Positions 28,700 through 37,766 of a stretch of DNA of 64,000 nt are shown here, piece by piece (position 1 is the stretch's first letter; every line of letters begins with the position of its first letter). Under the pieces are notes generated by a model that was given only the letters and a program-made list of their open reading frames with translations, was not told where the DNA came from and did not search any database. The DNA lies in NCBI RefSeq assembly GCF_030269365.1, contig NZ_BSTF01000002.1, positions 248,001-312,000 of the forward strand, given 5' to 3'. The position numbers and the translations under genes are program-made. The DNA is from Lentzea sp. NBRC 102530. GTDB lineage: Bacteria > Actinomycetota > Actinomycetes > Mycobacteriales > Pseudonocardiaceae.

Positions 28700-29458
28700 A
28701 TGCGGGACTGGGCTGGTTCGACGGCGTTCATCACCGGCGGGGCGAGGGGGATCGGCCTGGGCATCGCCCGCGCGCTGGCCCGTCGGGGGGTGCGGCTGGT
28801 GCTGGCCGACGTCGCGTCGTCGGCTCTGCGAGAGGCGGGCGCGGAGCTGGGTGCCGAGACCTTCGTGCTCGACGTGCGCGACCGTGCCGCGTTCGGACTG
28901 GTCGCCGCCGAGGTCGGCCCGGTGGACCTGCTGTTCAACAACGCCGGCATCGTGCCGCACTCGACCGTGGACTCGTTGACGTACGAGAAGTGGGACGTGG
29001 CGCTGGCCGTGAACCTGAACGGCGTGATCAACGGAGTGCAGACGTTCCTGCCGGGCATGCTCGCGCGCGGCTGCGGCTACATCGTCAACACGGCATCGGC
29101 CGCGGGCCTCGTGTCCGATCCGAACCTGCTGTACGCGACGACGAAGTTCGCGGTCGTCGGCCTGTCGGAGTCGTTGCGGCTCAACGTGGTGGAGCACGGC
29201 ATCGACGTGAGCGTGCTGTGCCCGGGCCCGGTCGACACGGGCATCGTCCTGCACACCCGCGCGGCGCACGCCGAGGTGGGTCTGCGCGCCGACCTGGTGC
29301 CCGCCGTGTCGGCGTTCCTCGGCAGCGGCCCCTCGGTGGACTCGGTCGGTGAGATGGTGCTGGCGGGCATGGAGAAGCGCTCGCCGTGGATCTTCACGGG
29401 CTACGACGTGCGGCCGCACCTGGAACGGCGGGCGGCCGCCATGCTGGAGTGCCTCTGA
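28700..29458 (+). CDS. Short-chain dehydrogenase/reductase
   Basis: 252 aa classical SDR. The cofactor motif TGGARGIG is at 12-19, then NNAG (LLFNNAGIV). The catalytic Ser is in NTASAAGLV and Y-x3-K in LYATTKFA. An Asp after the second strand (LVLADVAS) favours NAD(H). The ribosome site GAGGAGG is close before the ATG. Its expression is probably controlled by the adjacent TetR operator. The substrate is unknown. The stop lies 3 bp from that of the convergent ferredoxin gene. Confidence 0.9.
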   Translation: MRDWAGSTAFITGGARGIGLGIARALARRGVRLVLADVASSALREAGAELGAETFVLDVRDRAAFGLVAAEVGPVDLLFNNAGIVPHSTVDSLTYEKWDVALAVNLNGVINGVQTFLPGMLARGCGYIVNTASAAGLVSDPNLLYATTKFAVVGLSESLRLNVVEHGIDVSVLCPGPVDTGIVLHTRAAHAEVGLRADLVPAVSAFLGSGPSVDSVGEMVLAGMEKRSPWIFTGYDVRPHLERRAAAMLECL

Positions 29459-29461
29459 GGG

Positions 29462-29779
29462 TTACGCGACCGCTTCGCGGCTGCCGGTGTCGACGTAGAT
29501 CACGCCGTCCTGCACGACGACCGGGTACGTGCGCACCGCCCTCTTGGCCGGCAGGCAGGTGGGCACGCCGGTGCGCAGGTCGAAACTGGCCGCGTGCAAC
29601 GGACATTCGACGAAGCACCCCTCCAGCCAGCCCTCGGACAACGACGCGTCCTGGTGCGTGCACGTGTCGTCGATCGCGTAGAACTCGCCGTCGGCGTTGA
29701 AGACCGCGATGGCGGGATCGCCCTCGACGCGCACGGACTCACCCGGCGGCAGGTCCTCGACGGTGCAGGCGGTGATCAT
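29462..29779 (-). CDS. Rieske [2Fe-2S] ferredoxin of an oxygenase system
   Basis: 105 aa with the full cluster-binding set C40-x-H42 (DTCTHQDASL) and C59-x2-H62 (VECPLHAASF), as in the ferredoxins that feed Rieske oxygenases. GGAGGG lies before the ATG. An IclR-type palindrome overlaps the promoter region, and the same box precedes the betaine operon starting at 31149. It is therefore the likely electron donor of the Rieske demethylase at 35026, although it lies 5 kb away and on the other strand. No reductase gene is seen in the window. Confidence 0.9.
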   Translation of the reverse strand: MITACTVEDLPPGESVRVEGDPAIAVFNADGEFYAIDDTCTHQDASLSEGWLEGCFVECPLHAASFDLRTGVPTCLPAKRAVRTYPVVVQDGVIYVDTGSREAVA

Positions 29780-29789
29780 GAGACCCTCC

Positions 29790-29825
29790 GTTGCGTATTA
29801 CGGAACTAGGCGTGCGATACGCAAC
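29790..29825. promoter_or_regulatory. IclR-type box and inverted repeat upstream of the ferredoxin gene
   Basis: GTTGCGTATTACGGAACT contains a 15-bp near-palindrome (TTGCGTA-T-TACGGAA), repeated exactly at 31112-31129. Its first 9 bases are also mirrored by ATACGCAAC at 29817-29825. It lies 10 bp before the ferredoxin ATG, where bound repressor would block initiation. Confidence 0.7.
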
Positions 29826-29904
29826 AGCGAGGATGACTCAGGATCATGAAGGCCGTCAAGAACCTGGTGGAGTGAGTGCAAGAACCCGGTGGGCAAGGGT
29901 CGGG

Positions 29905-29942
29905 AATCGGACACTGTTGCGCCAATCGGATACCGTTGCGCA
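29905..29942 (+). promoter_or_regulatory. Tandem 19-bp direct repeats abutting the IclR gene start
   Basis: AATCGGACACTGTTGCGCC is followed directly by AATCGGATACCGTTGCGCA (16 of 19 identical), ending at the base before the IclR ATG. Probably an autoregulatory site. It leaves no normal ribosome site, so translation may be leaderless. Confidence 0.55.
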
Positions 29943-30725
29943 ATGGGCAACAACGAGGTGGGGCGCGACCCAGCGCTCGTGCAATCGGTCGATCGGGCGG
30001 TGACCGTCCTGGAACTGCTGGCCCGCAACGGCGAGGCGGGCATCACCGAGATCGCCGCCGAACTCGGCGTGCACAAGTCCTCGGCGTCCAGACTCGTCTA
30101 CACCCTGCAGGCCCGCGAGCTGGTGGAGCAGGACGGCGAGCGCGGCCCGTTCCGGATCGGGCTGGGGATGCTCCGGTTCGCCGGTGCCGTGTCCGGACCC
30201 ATCGACTACGTGCGGGTGGGCGGACCGGTGTGCGTCGACCTCGCGGATCGTCTCGGGGAGACGGTCAACATCGCGGTTCTCGATGGTGATGTCGCTTTGA
30301 ACGTGTCGCAGGCTCGCGGCGGGTCGGCCGTCGCCGCGCAGAACTGGGTGGGGCAGCGAACGCCGTTGCACGCCACCTCTTCGGGGAAGGTCTTGCTGGC
30401 GGCGGCTTCTGCCGCTGAGCAGGACCGGTTGCTGGGCGGGGAGTTGGAGGCCTGCGCGCCTCGGACCATCACCGATCCTTCTCGGTTGCGGCGGGTTTTG
30501 CGGCGTACCGCCGAGGACGGGTTCGCTACCTGCATGGAGGAGTTGGAGGCCGGGCTGCACGCGGTCGCGGTGCCGGTTTTCGGCTCTGGTGGGGACGTCG
30601 TTGCCGCTATCAGTGCTGCTGGGCCGGCTTATCGGTTGTCCTCGGCTCGGATGCCGGAGATCGTGGAGGAGTTGAGGGTGGCTTCTCGGGATCTGTCTGC
30701 TCGGATGGGGCATGCGGTGGCGTAG
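29943..30725 (+). CDS. IclR-family transcriptional regulator of the betaine locus
   Basis: 260 aa. The N-terminal winged helix is AVTVLELLARNGEAGITEIA and GVHKSSASRLVYTL. The C-terminal effector domain includes HATSSGKVLLAA and a GLHAVAVPVF strand. It lies between the ferredoxin gene and the betaine operon, both of which carry the same palindromic box, so it probably senses betaine or a product. From about base 30240 the codons shift to many T-ending forms (GCT, TCT, GTT), unlike neighbouring genes and unlike its own first third. The cause is not clear. Confidence 0.88.
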   Translation: MGNNEVGRDPALVQSVDRAVTVLELLARNGEAGITEIAAELGVHKSSASRLVYTLQARELVEQDGERGPFRIGLGMLRFAGAVSGPIDYVRVGGPVCVDLADRLGETVNIAVLDGDVALNVSQARGGSAVAAQNWVGQRTPLHATSSGKVLLAAASAAEQDRLLGGELEACAPRTITDPSRLRRVLRRTAEDGFATCMEELEAGLHAVAVPVFGSGGDVVAAISAAGPAYRLSSARMPEIVEELRVASRDLSARMGHAVA

Positions 30726-31092
30726 GTGGTGGCGTTCCAAAGACTTTGACGAGCCCCGATCCCACGCGTACGTGGTCGGGTTTGTGCTGGCACGTCACCG
30801 ATATCGGCCGATCGGTTCAGTCAAGACCGACGGCTCACCTGCGGCATCGTTCTCCTCGAGCCAACTCTCGGCTGCCAACTCTCGGCCACCTGGCGCTCCG
30901 CTCACCTCCGCCGCCTGTGTCCTGGCGCCGTCCGCGCCCCCTGTCGTCTGAGTCCTCACATCGCCCTGGCCGTGCCCGCTTCCCTTGTCCCGCACGGCCC
31001 GCCGAGCCCGATCGGGCAGGGCTGGGTGCCTCCGTCCGAGCGACCAGGTCTTGACAACGGCTTCGGCTGGTCTCACCGTGATGCGCGCTGCA
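30726..31092. other. Non-coding stretch between IclR gene and betaine operon
   Basis: No convincing gene on either strand: frames here lack ribosome sites and have poor third-position bias. It contains two direct copies of CCAACTCTCGG (30861 and 30875). A TTGACA at 31051-31056 has no good -10 at 17-18 bp. Composition resembles decayed coding sequence. Confidence 0.5.
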
Positions 31093-31129
31093 GTTGCATA
31101 ATGCGAACCTGGTTGCGTATTACGGAACT
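31093..31129 (+). promoter_or_regulatory. Two IclR-type boxes upstream of the betaine operon
   Basis: A variant, GTTGCATAATGCGAAC, at 31093-31108 is followed by GTTGCGTATTACGGAACT at 31112-31129. The latter is identical over 18 bases to the box before the ferredoxin gene. The second box ends 19 bp before the GTG at 31149. This is the probable control point of the glyA-mscR-dimethylglycine dehydrogenase-Rieske-BCCT operon. Confidence 0.7.
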
Positions 31130-31148
31130 CGCTCGGAAGGGTTGGCCC

Positions 31149-31484
31149 GTGTCACTCTCCGTTCCCACCACCACAGACCTCGATCTGGGCATCGACGAGC
31201 TCGATCCCGAGGTCGCCGCCGAGATCCGCGCCGAGTTGCTGAGGCAGCAGTCGACGCTGGAGATGATCGCCTCCGAGAACTTCGCCCCCGTCGCGGTGTT
31301 GCAGGCGCAGGGGTCGGTGTTGACCAACAAGTACGCCGAGGGGTATCCGGGGCGCCGGTGTTACGGCGGCTGTGAGCACGTGGACGTCATCGCGGCCGCG
31401 CTCAAGCCCGCGTTCGACGCGGAGGCCCTCCAAACGCGGGTTGCCGTGCTGGCTGCCGAGAACCCCCTCTACCCCCACCTCTGA
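31149..31484 (+). pseudogene. glyA: Serine hydroxymethyltransferase remnant with large internal deletion
   Basis: The first ~85 codons match the GlyA N-terminus well ([37 protein letters not shown]). The frame then jumps to [20 protein letters not shown] and ENPLYPHL, which reads like the extreme GlyA C-terminus. A normal GlyA is about 420 aa; this frame is 111 aa, so roughly 310 residues, including the PLP lysine, are missing. The junction is near 31390-31400 and keeps the reading frame. The GTG start keeps a good ribosome site (GGAAGGG). It cannot be an active enzyme; a functional copy should exist elsewhere. It is the first gene after the IclR boxes. Confidence 0.8.
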
Positions 31485-31499
31485 CGGGAGCGATTCGAA

Positions 31500-32585
31500 G
31501 TGGTACATGCGGTGAACGGTGTCGTGGCGGCGGGGCGCGGGGCCAAGGTGTCGGTCGAGACGATCCTGGTGCCGGATCCCGGACCCGGTGAGGCGCTGGT
31601 GAAGGTGCGGGCCTGCGGGGTCTGCCACACCGATCTGCACTACCGGGAGGGCGGGATCAACGACGAGTTCCCGTTCCTGCTCGGGCACGAGGCGGCCGGA
31701 GTGGTGGAGGCGGTCGGGGACGGGGTGACCGACCTCGAACCCGGTGACTTCGTGGTCCTCAACTGGCGGGCGGTGTGCGGGTCCTGCCGGTCGTGCCTGC
31801 GCGGCAGGCCGCAGTACTGCTTCAACACGCACAACGCGGCGCAGCCCATGACGTTGCGGGACGGCACGCCGTTGTCGCCCGCGCTGGGCATCGGGGCGTT
31901 CGCGGAGAAGACGCTGGTGCACAGTGGACAGTGCACGAAGGTGAACCCGAAGGCGCCGGCGGAGGTCGCCGGGTTGCTCGGGTGCGGGGTGATGGCGGGC
32001 ATCGGGGCCGCGATCAACACCGGTGGCGTGACGCGCGGGGACAGCGTCGCGGTGCTCGGGTGCGGCGGTGTCGGGGACGCGGCGATCGCCGGGGCGCGGC
32101 TCGCGGGTGCGCGCACGATCATCGCCGTCGACCTCGACCCGACGAAGCTGGAGTGGGCGACGAAGTTCGGGGCCACGCACACGGTCAACGGCGCGGAACA
32201 GGACGTCGTCGAGGCCATCCGGGAGCTCACCGACGGCAACGGCGCGGACGTCGTGATCGACGCGGTCGGGCGGCCCGAGACGTTCGAGCAGGCCTTCTAC
32301 GCCCGTGACCACGCCGGGCTCGCCGTGCTGGTCGGCGTGCCGACGCCGGACATGAAGCTCGCACTGCCGTTGATCGACGTGTTCAGCCGGGGCGGCGCGG
32401 TGAAGTCGTCCTGGTACGGGGACTGCCTGCCCAGCAGGGACTTCCCGATGCTGATCGACCTGTACCTGCAGGGGCGGCTCGACCTCGGCGCGTTCGTCTC
32501 GGAGACGATCGGGCTCGGGGACGTCGAGAAGGCGTTCGAGGACATGCACCACGGCCGCGTGCTGCGTTCGGTGGTGGTCCTGTGA
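31500..32585 (+). CDS. mscR: Mycothiol-dependent formaldehyde dehydrogenase (S-(hydroxymethyl)mycothiol dehydrogenase / MscR)
   Basis: 361 aa zinc alcohol dehydrogenase of the MscR/AdhE2 type. The catalytic zinc site is ACGVCHTD (C42) plus GHEAAG (H63, E64), with a four-Cys structural zinc loop (CGSCRSC, then C after GRPQY). The NAD motif is GCGGVGDAA. It oxidises the mycothiol adduct of formaldehyde. Formaldehyde is released by demethylation of betaine, dimethylglycine and sarcosine in this same locus, so the position makes metabolic sense. GTG start with GGGAG upstream; its stop overlaps the next start (GTGA). Confidence 0.93.
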   Translation: MVHAVNGVVAAGRGAKVSVETILVPDPGPGEALVKVRACGVCHTDLHYREGGINDEFPFLLGHEAAGVVEAVGDGVTDLEPGDFVVLNWRAVCGSCRSCLRGRPQYCFNTHNAAQPMTLRDGTPLSPALGIGAFAEKTLVHSGQCTKVNPKAPAEVAGLLGCGVMAGIGAAINTGGVTRGDSVAVLGCGGVGDAAIAGARLAGARTIIAVDLDPTKLEWATKFGATHTVNGAEQDVVEAIRELTDGNGADVVIDAVGRPETFEQAFYARDHAGLAVLVGVPTPDMKLALPLIDVFSRGGAVKSSWYGDCLPSRDFPMLIDLYLQGRLDLGAFVSETIGLGDVEKAFEDMHHGRVLRSVVVL

Positions 32586-35029
32586 CCCAGCCGAGAGTGG
32601 TGCTGATCGGCGCGGGCATCGTGGGGTGCGCGCTGGCCGACGAACTGACCGCGCGCGGGTGGACCGACGTCACCGTGCTGGAGCAGGGACCGCTGTTCGC
32701 CACGGGCGGGTCCAGCTCGCACGCGCCGGGGCTGGTCTTCCAGACCACCGGGTGCAGGACGATGACGTCGTTCGCCAAGTACACCGTCGAGAAGTACACG
32801 GCGATGACGCTCGACGACCAGTGGTGCTTCCAGCAGCTCGGCGGCCTCGAGGTGGCGACGACGCCCGAGCGGTGGACGGACGTCAAGCGGCGGCACGGGT
32901 GGGCCACGGCGTGGGGCGTCGAGAGCTTCCTGCGCGACCCCGAGGAGTGCGCGCGGCTGCACCCGCTGCTCGACCCGGCGAAGATCCTCGGCGGCTTCCA
33001 CATCCCGTCCGACGGCCTCGCGAAACCGCTCAGGGCGGCCGAGGCCCAGGCGCGCAGGGCGATGGACCGGGGAGCGAAGTTCCTGCAGCACCAGAAGGTC
33101 ATCGGCGTCGAACGCACCGGCCGGCGCGTCAAGGCCGTCGTCACGGAGAAGGACACCTTCCCGGCCGACGTCGTCGTGTCGTGCGTCGGCATGTGGGGCC
33201 CGCGGATCGGCAGGATGGTCGACCTCGACATTCCGCTGGTGCCGATGGCGCACCAGTACGCGAAGACGGCGCCGCTGCCGTCGTTGAAGGGCGTCAACAC
33301 CGAGCTGTCCGAGATGTCGACGCCGTTGCTGCGCCACCAGGACGCGGACCTGTACTTCCGCGAGCACGTCGACCGCATCGGCATCGGCGCCTACGGGCAC
33401 CGGCCCATGCCGATCGACGCCGACGAGATCCTCGACTTCGACGTGGCGCCGACCATGCCGTCCGAGATCGCGTTCACCCCGGAGGACTTCGAGACCTCCT
33501 GGGAGGCGGCCGTCGACCTGCTGCCGGCACTGGGCGACTCGAAGGTCGAGGAGGGCATCAACGGCCTGTTCTCGTTCACCCCCGACGGCAACCCGCTGCT
33601 CGGCGAACACCCCGGCCTGCAGGGGTTCTGGGTCGCCGAGGCCGTGTGGATCACGCACTCCGCCGGGGTCGCCAAGGCGATGGCCGAGTGGCTGGTCGAC
33701 GGGCAGCCGAAGATCGACCTGCACGGCTGCGACCTCAACCGGTTCGAACTCGCCCAGCGCTCGCCCGGTTACGTGCACGAACGCAGCTGCCGGGCGTTCG
33801 TCGAGGTCTACGACATCCTGCACCCGTTGCAGCCGGCCGAGAAGCCGCGACCGCTGCGCACGAGCCCGTTCTACCAGCGGCAGAAGGAACTCGGCGCGGT
33901 GTTCCTGGAGGCGTCGGGCTGGGAGCGGCCGCACTGGTACGAGGCCAACGCGACCCTGCCCGAGGTCGCGGAGATCCCGGAACGCAACGAGTGGGCGTCG
34001 AGGTTCTGGTCGCCGATCGCCGGTGCCGAGGCACTGGTGGCGCGCAAGCGGGTCGCCCTGTTCGACATGACGGCGCTCAAGCGGCTGGAGGTCAGCGGGC
34101 CGGAGGCGTTGCCGTTCCTGCAGACCATGACCACCAACCAGCTCGACCGCAAGCCGGGTGCGGTCGTGTACACGTTGCTGCTCAACGAGGACGGGGGAGT
34201 GCGCAGCGACCTGACCATCGCCCGGCTCGGTGAGCAGCGGTTCCAGGTCGGCGCGAACGGCCCGCTGGACCTCGACTGGCTGCGGCGGCGGTTGCCGCCC
34301 AACGGCGGTGTGCACATCGCCGACATCACGCCGGGAACGTGCTGCATCGGCCTGTGGGGGCCGGAGGCGCGCAACCTGTTGCAGCCGTTGACGAAGACCG
34401 ACTTCTCGCACAGCGCCATGGGGTACTTCAAGGCCCAGGAGGCGTTCATCGGCGAGGTGCCGGTCACCGCGATGCGGCTGTCGTACGTCGGCGAACTCGG
34501 CTGGGAGCTCTACACGACCGCGGACATGGGCGCGCGGCTGTGGGACACGCTGTGGGAGGCCGGGCAGCGGCACGGCGTCATCGCGGCGGGCCGCAGCGCG
34601 TTCACCAGCATGCGGCTGGAGAAGGGCTACCGCTCGTGGGGCACGGACGTGACCACCGAGCACGATCCGTTCGAGGCGGGGCTCGGGTTCGCGGTCCGGA
34701 TGAACAAGGGCTACTTCCACGGCCGCAAGGCGCTGGAAGGCAGGTCCGAGGAAACCGTCACGCGCAAACTCACCTGCCTGCTCATCCATGACGACCACCA
34801 GGTCGTCATGGGCTCGGAGCCGGTTTTCGCCGGGGGCGTTCCGGCCGGGTACGTCACGAGCGCGGCTCGCGGCTACTCGATCGGCAAGAACATCGCCTAC
34901 GCCTGGTTGCCCGCGGAGGTGGCCGTCGAGGGCACGCAGGTCGAGATCGAGTACTTCGGTGCCCGTGTCCCAGCGGTCGTGGCGGCGGAACCGCTCTTCG
35001 ACCCCGAGATGAAGCGGATCCGTTCATGA
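32582..35029 (+). CDS. Dimethylglycine dehydrogenase-type FAD/folate oxidoreductase
   Basis: 815 aa. The N-terminal DAO-type FAD domain (GAGIVG at 10-15, then [14 protein letters not shown]) is followed by an FAO_M linker and a C-terminal GcvT-like folate-binding domain (from about 430; [27 protein letters not shown]). Enzymes of this layout demethylate N,N-dimethylglycine to sarcosine, passing the one-carbon unit to tetrahydrofolate or releasing formaldehyde. It sits between MscR and the Rieske demethylase with 4-base overlaps on both sides, so it is tightly co-translated. Confidence 0.9.
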   Translation: MTQPRVVLIGAGIVGCALADELTARGWTDVTVLEQGPLFATGGSSSHAPGLVFQTTGCRTMTSFAKYTVEKYTAMTLDDQWCFQQLGGLEVATTPERWTDVKRRHGWATAWGVESFLRDPEECARLHPLLDPAKILGGFHIPSDGLAKPLRAAEAQARRAMDRGAKFLQHQKVIGVERTGRRVKAVVTEKDTFPADVVVSCVGMWGPRIGRMVDLDIPLVPMAHQYAKTAPLPSLKGVNTELSEMSTPLLRHQDADLYFREHVDRIGIGAYGHRPMPIDADEILDFDVAPTMPSEIAFTPEDFETSWEAAVDLLPALGDSKVEEGINGLFSFTPDGNPLLGEHPGLQGFWVAEAVWITHSAGVAKAMAEWLVDGQPKIDLHGCDLNRFELAQRSPGYVHERSCRAFVEVYDILHPLQPAEKPRPLRTSPFYQRQKELGAVFLEASGWERPHWYEANATLPEVAEIPERNEWASRFWSPIAGAEALVARKRVALFDMTALKRLEVSGPEALPFLQTMTTNQLDRKPGAVVYTLLLNEDGGVRSDLTIARLGEQRFQVGANGPLDLDWLRRRLPPNGGVHIADITPGTCCIGLWGPEARNLLQPLTKTDFSHSAMGYFKAQEAFIGEVPVTAMRLSYVGELGWELYTTADMGARLWDTLWEAGQRHGVIAAGRSAFTSMRLEKGYRSWGTDVTTEHDPFEAGLGFAVRMNKGYFHGRKALEGRSEETVTRKLTCLLIHDDHQVVMGSEPVFAGGVPAGYVTSAARGYSIGKNIAYAWLPAEVAVEGTQVEIEYFGARVPAVVAAEPLFDPEMKRIRS

Positions 35030-36156
35030 CGCAGACCGAGCTCCCCGGAAGCCTCATCCCGACGCTGCCCGGCCACACCTACACCGACCCGGCGATCTTC
35101 GAGCTGGAGCAGCAGAACATCTTCGAACAGATGTGGTTCTGCGCGGTCAGGAGCGCCGACCTACCGGACGCGGGCAACTTCAGGACCGTCCAGGTCGGCC
35201 GCGAGAGCGTGCTGATCACCCGCTCGCGCGACGGCTCGCTGCGGGCGTTCCTCAACATCTGCCGGCACCGCGGCGCCAAGCTGTGCGTCGAGGAGTCCGG
35301 CACGGTCAAGCGCAACTTCCAGTGCCCGTACCACGCCTGGACCTACGGCCTGGACGGCAAGCTGGTCGCCGCGCCGAACCTCACGTCCATGCCGGACGTC
35401 GACCGCGTCGAGTACGGCCTCAAGACCGTGCACCTGCGCGAATGGCTCGGCTACGCCTGGGTGTCGCTCGCCGAGGAGCCCGCGTCGTTCGAGGAGACCG
35501 TGCAACGCGACGTCCGCGAACGCCTGGGCAACCTCGACGCGATCGGCAACTACCAGGTCAGCGAACTCGACCTGGGGCGCCGGATCACCTACGACGTCAA
35601 GGCGAACTGGAAGCTCATCATCGAGAACTTCATGGAGTGCTACCACTGCGCCACGATCCACCCGGAGCTCACCGAGGTGCTGCCCGAGTTCGCCGACGGG
35701 TACGCCGCGCAGTACTACGTCGGGCACGGTGCCGTGTTCGGTGAGGAGATCAAGGGCTTCACGATCGACGGCAGCGAGGGCTTCGACGACCTGCCCGGCG
35801 TCGCGTCCGACCAGGAACGCCGGTACTACGCGATCACCGTGCGGCCGCAGGTGTTCATCAACCTGGTGCCGGACCACGTGATCATCCACCGGATGTTCCC
35901 GCTGGCCGCCGACCGCACGATCGTCGAGTGCGACTGGCTCTACGCCAAGGACGTCGTCGCGACCGGCAAGGACGTCTCACGGTCGGTGGAGCTGTTCCAC
36001 CGCGTCAACGAGCAGGACTTCGAGGCGTGCGAACGGTGTCAGCCCGCCATGTCGTCGCGTGCGTACCGCGACGGCGGCGTGCTCGTGCCGTCCGAGCACC
36101 ACATCGGCGAGTTCCACGACTGGGTGCAGAAGAAGCTGATCAGGGGGACCGACTAG
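35026..36156 (+). CDS. Rieske oxygenase, glycine betaine demethylase (GbcA)-like
   Basis: 376 aa oxygenase component. The Rieske cluster ligands are C79-x-H81 and C100-x2-H103. The mononuclear iron site is in ENFMECYHCATIH (H207, H212), with the bridging acid being Glu204, as in the GbcA/stachydrine-demethylase branch rather than the Asp of ring-hydroxylating enzymes. It would convert glycine betaine to dimethylglycine plus formaldehyde. The ATG overlaps the previous stop (ATGA). Electrons are probably supplied through the Rieske ferredoxin at 29462. Proline betaine or carnitine are alternatives, but the dimethylglycine and sarcosine enzymes nearby favour glycine betaine. Confidence 0.88.
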   Translation: MTQTELPGSLIPTLPGHTYTDPAIFELEQQNIFEQMWFCAVRSADLPDAGNFRTVQVGRESVLITRSRDGSLRAFLNICRHRGAKLCVEESGTVKRNFQCPYHAWTYGLDGKLVAAPNLTSMPDVDRVEYGLKTVHLREWLGYAWVSLAEEPASFEETVQRDVRERLGNLDAIGNYQVSELDLGRRITYDVKANWKLIIENFMECYHCATIHPELTEVLPEFADGYAAQYYVGHGAVFGEEIKGFTIDGSEGFDDLPGVASDQERRYYAITVRPQVFINLVPDHVIIHRMFPLAADRTIVECDWLYAKDVVATGKDVSRSVELFHRVNEQDFEACERCQPAMSSRAYRDGGVLVPSEHHIGEFHDWVQKKLIRGTD

Positions 36157-36170
36157 AAGGCGGTACCGCG

Positions 36171-37766
36171 ATGTCCGTCAAACCCGGACCGGAGTTCTTA
36201 CCCACCACCAGATCCCACACCGACCGCGTCGTCTTCACCGTCTCGGCGGTCGTCGCCGCCGCGTTCCTCGGGTGGGGGATCATCGGCACGAACAGCCTCA
36301 GCACCGTCTCGTCGGCGGTGCTGGGCTGGGTCATCCGCAACACCGGCTGGGCGTTCCTGACCGCGGCCACGGGGTTCGTGCTCTTCGCCCTGTGGCTCGC
36401 GTTCAGCAAGTACGGCCGCATCCCGCTCGGCCAGGACGGCGAACGGCCGGAGTTCCGCACGATCTCGTGGGTCGCGATGATGTTCAGCGCGGGCATGGGC
36501 ATCGGGCTGATGTTCTACGGCGTCGCGGAACCGTTGGCGCACTACGTGACACCGCCGCCCGGCTCGGCGCAGGGCGGCACGGACGCGGCGATCGACGTCG
36601 CGATGGCGACCTCGCTCTTCCACTGGGCGATCCACCCGTGGTCGATCTACGCGGTCGTCGGGCTCGCCATCGCCTACGGCACGTTCCGGCGCGGCCGCAA
36701 GCAGCTGATCAGCGCCGTGTTCGCTCCGCTGTTCGGCGACCACGTGTCGGAGAAGCCGCTGGGCCGGGTGATCGACGTGCTGGCGATCTTCGCGACGCTG
36801 TTCGGCTCGGCCGCGTCGCTCGGGCTCGGCGCGTTGCAGATCGGCAGCGGGCTGAAGGCCGGTGGGTTCGTCCGCGAGAACCCCGGCGTGGGCGTGCTGA
36901 TCGGCATCATCGCGGTGCTGACGGTGGCGTTCGTGGCGTCGGCGTGTTCGGGCGTGGCCAAGGGGATCCAGTGGTTGTCGAACATCAACATGGTGCTGGC
37001 GACCGTGCTGGCGGTGTTCGTGTTCCTCGTCGGGCCGACCGTGCTGATCCTCAACCTGGTGCCGGCCGCGATCGGCGACTACTTCCGCGACATGGGCGAG
37101 ATGGTCTCGCGCTCGGCCGGGACCGGCGGGAACGCCATGGAGACGTGGCTGTCCGGCTGGACGATCTTCTACTGGGCGTGGTGGATCTCGTGGACGCCGT
37201 TCGTGGGCATGTTCATCGCCCGGATCTCGCGCGGCCGCACGATCAAGCAGTTCGTGAAGGGCGTGATCCTCGTGCCGTCGGTCGTGAGCCTGGTCTGGTT
37301 CTCGATCATGGGCGGGACCGCGATCTCGGTGCAGCGCGGGGGCACCGACCTCGCGGGCGCGGCGAACCCCGAGTCGCAGCTCTTCGGCGTGCTCGGCCAG
37401 TTCCCGCTGGCCGCGGTCGCCGGGGTGGTCGTGATGGTGCTGGTGGCGATCTTCTTCGTCTCCGGCGCGGACGCCGCGTCGTTGGTGATGGGCACGTTGT
37501 CGCAGCGCGGCACCGACGAACCTCACCGCCGGCTGGTGGTGTTCTGGGGCGTCGCGACCGGTGGCGTGGCCGCGGTGATGCTGCTCGTCGGCGGGGGAGG
37601 GGCGACCGCGCTGACCGGGTTGCAGAACCTCACGATCATCGCCGCCGCGCCGTTCGGGCTCGTGATGGTCGTGGCCTGCGTCGCGCTGGTGAAGGACCTG
37701 CGCAGCGATCCGCTCGTCTCAGATCAACGCCCGGATCGCGCGCTCGAAACCGACGACGTGTTGTGA
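36171..37766 (+). CDS. BCCT-family betaine/choline/carnitine transporter
   Basis: 531 aa with 12 membrane helices. Signature pieces are GMGIGLMFYGVAEPL and the aromatic helix FYWAWWISWTPFVGMF followed by ISRGRTIKQF. It is the import step of the betaine pathway (sodium- or proton-coupled). The ATG at 36171 follows GAAGGCGG, 14 bp after the Rieske gene. The last 48 bp overlap the 3' end of the convergent GntR gene. The cytoplasmic C-terminus is short, so osmosensing is less likely than a catabolic uptake role. Confidence 0.92.
   Translation: MSVKPGPEFLPTTRSHTDRVVFTVSAVVAAAFLGWGIIGTNSLSTVSSAVLGWVIRNTGWAFLTAATGFVLFALWLAFSKYGRIPLGQDGERPEFRTISWVAMMFSAGMGIGLMFYGVAEPLAHYVTPPPGSAQGGTDAAIDVAMATSLFHWAIHPWSIYAVVGLAIAYGTFRRGRKQLISAVFAPLFGDHVSEKPLGRVIDVLAIFATLFGSAASLGLGALQIGSGLKAGGFVRENPGVGVLIGIIAVLTVAFVASACSGVAKGIQWLSNINMVLATVLAVFVFLVGPTVLILNLVPAAIGDYFRDMGEMVSRSAGTGGNAMETWLSGWTIFYWAWWISWTPFVGMFIARISRGRTIKQFVKGVILVPSVVSLVWFSIMGGTAISVQRGGTDLAGAANPESQLFGVLGQFPLAAVAGVVVMVLVAIFFVSGADAASLVMGTLSQRGTDEPHRRLVVFWGVATGGVAAVMLLVGGGGATALTGLQNLTIIAAAPFGLVMVVACVALVKDLRSDPLVSDQRPDRALETDDVL

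Noticed and set aside
30712..30951. 79-codon plus-strand frame after the IclR gene
   Set aside because: Starts inside the IclR gene, poor third-position bias, Ser/Pro-rich low-complexity content and no ribosome site.
31051..31056. TTGACA as a -35 promoter element
   Set aside because: No acceptable -10 hexamer at 16-19 bp spacing; the sequence TCACCGT does not qualify.
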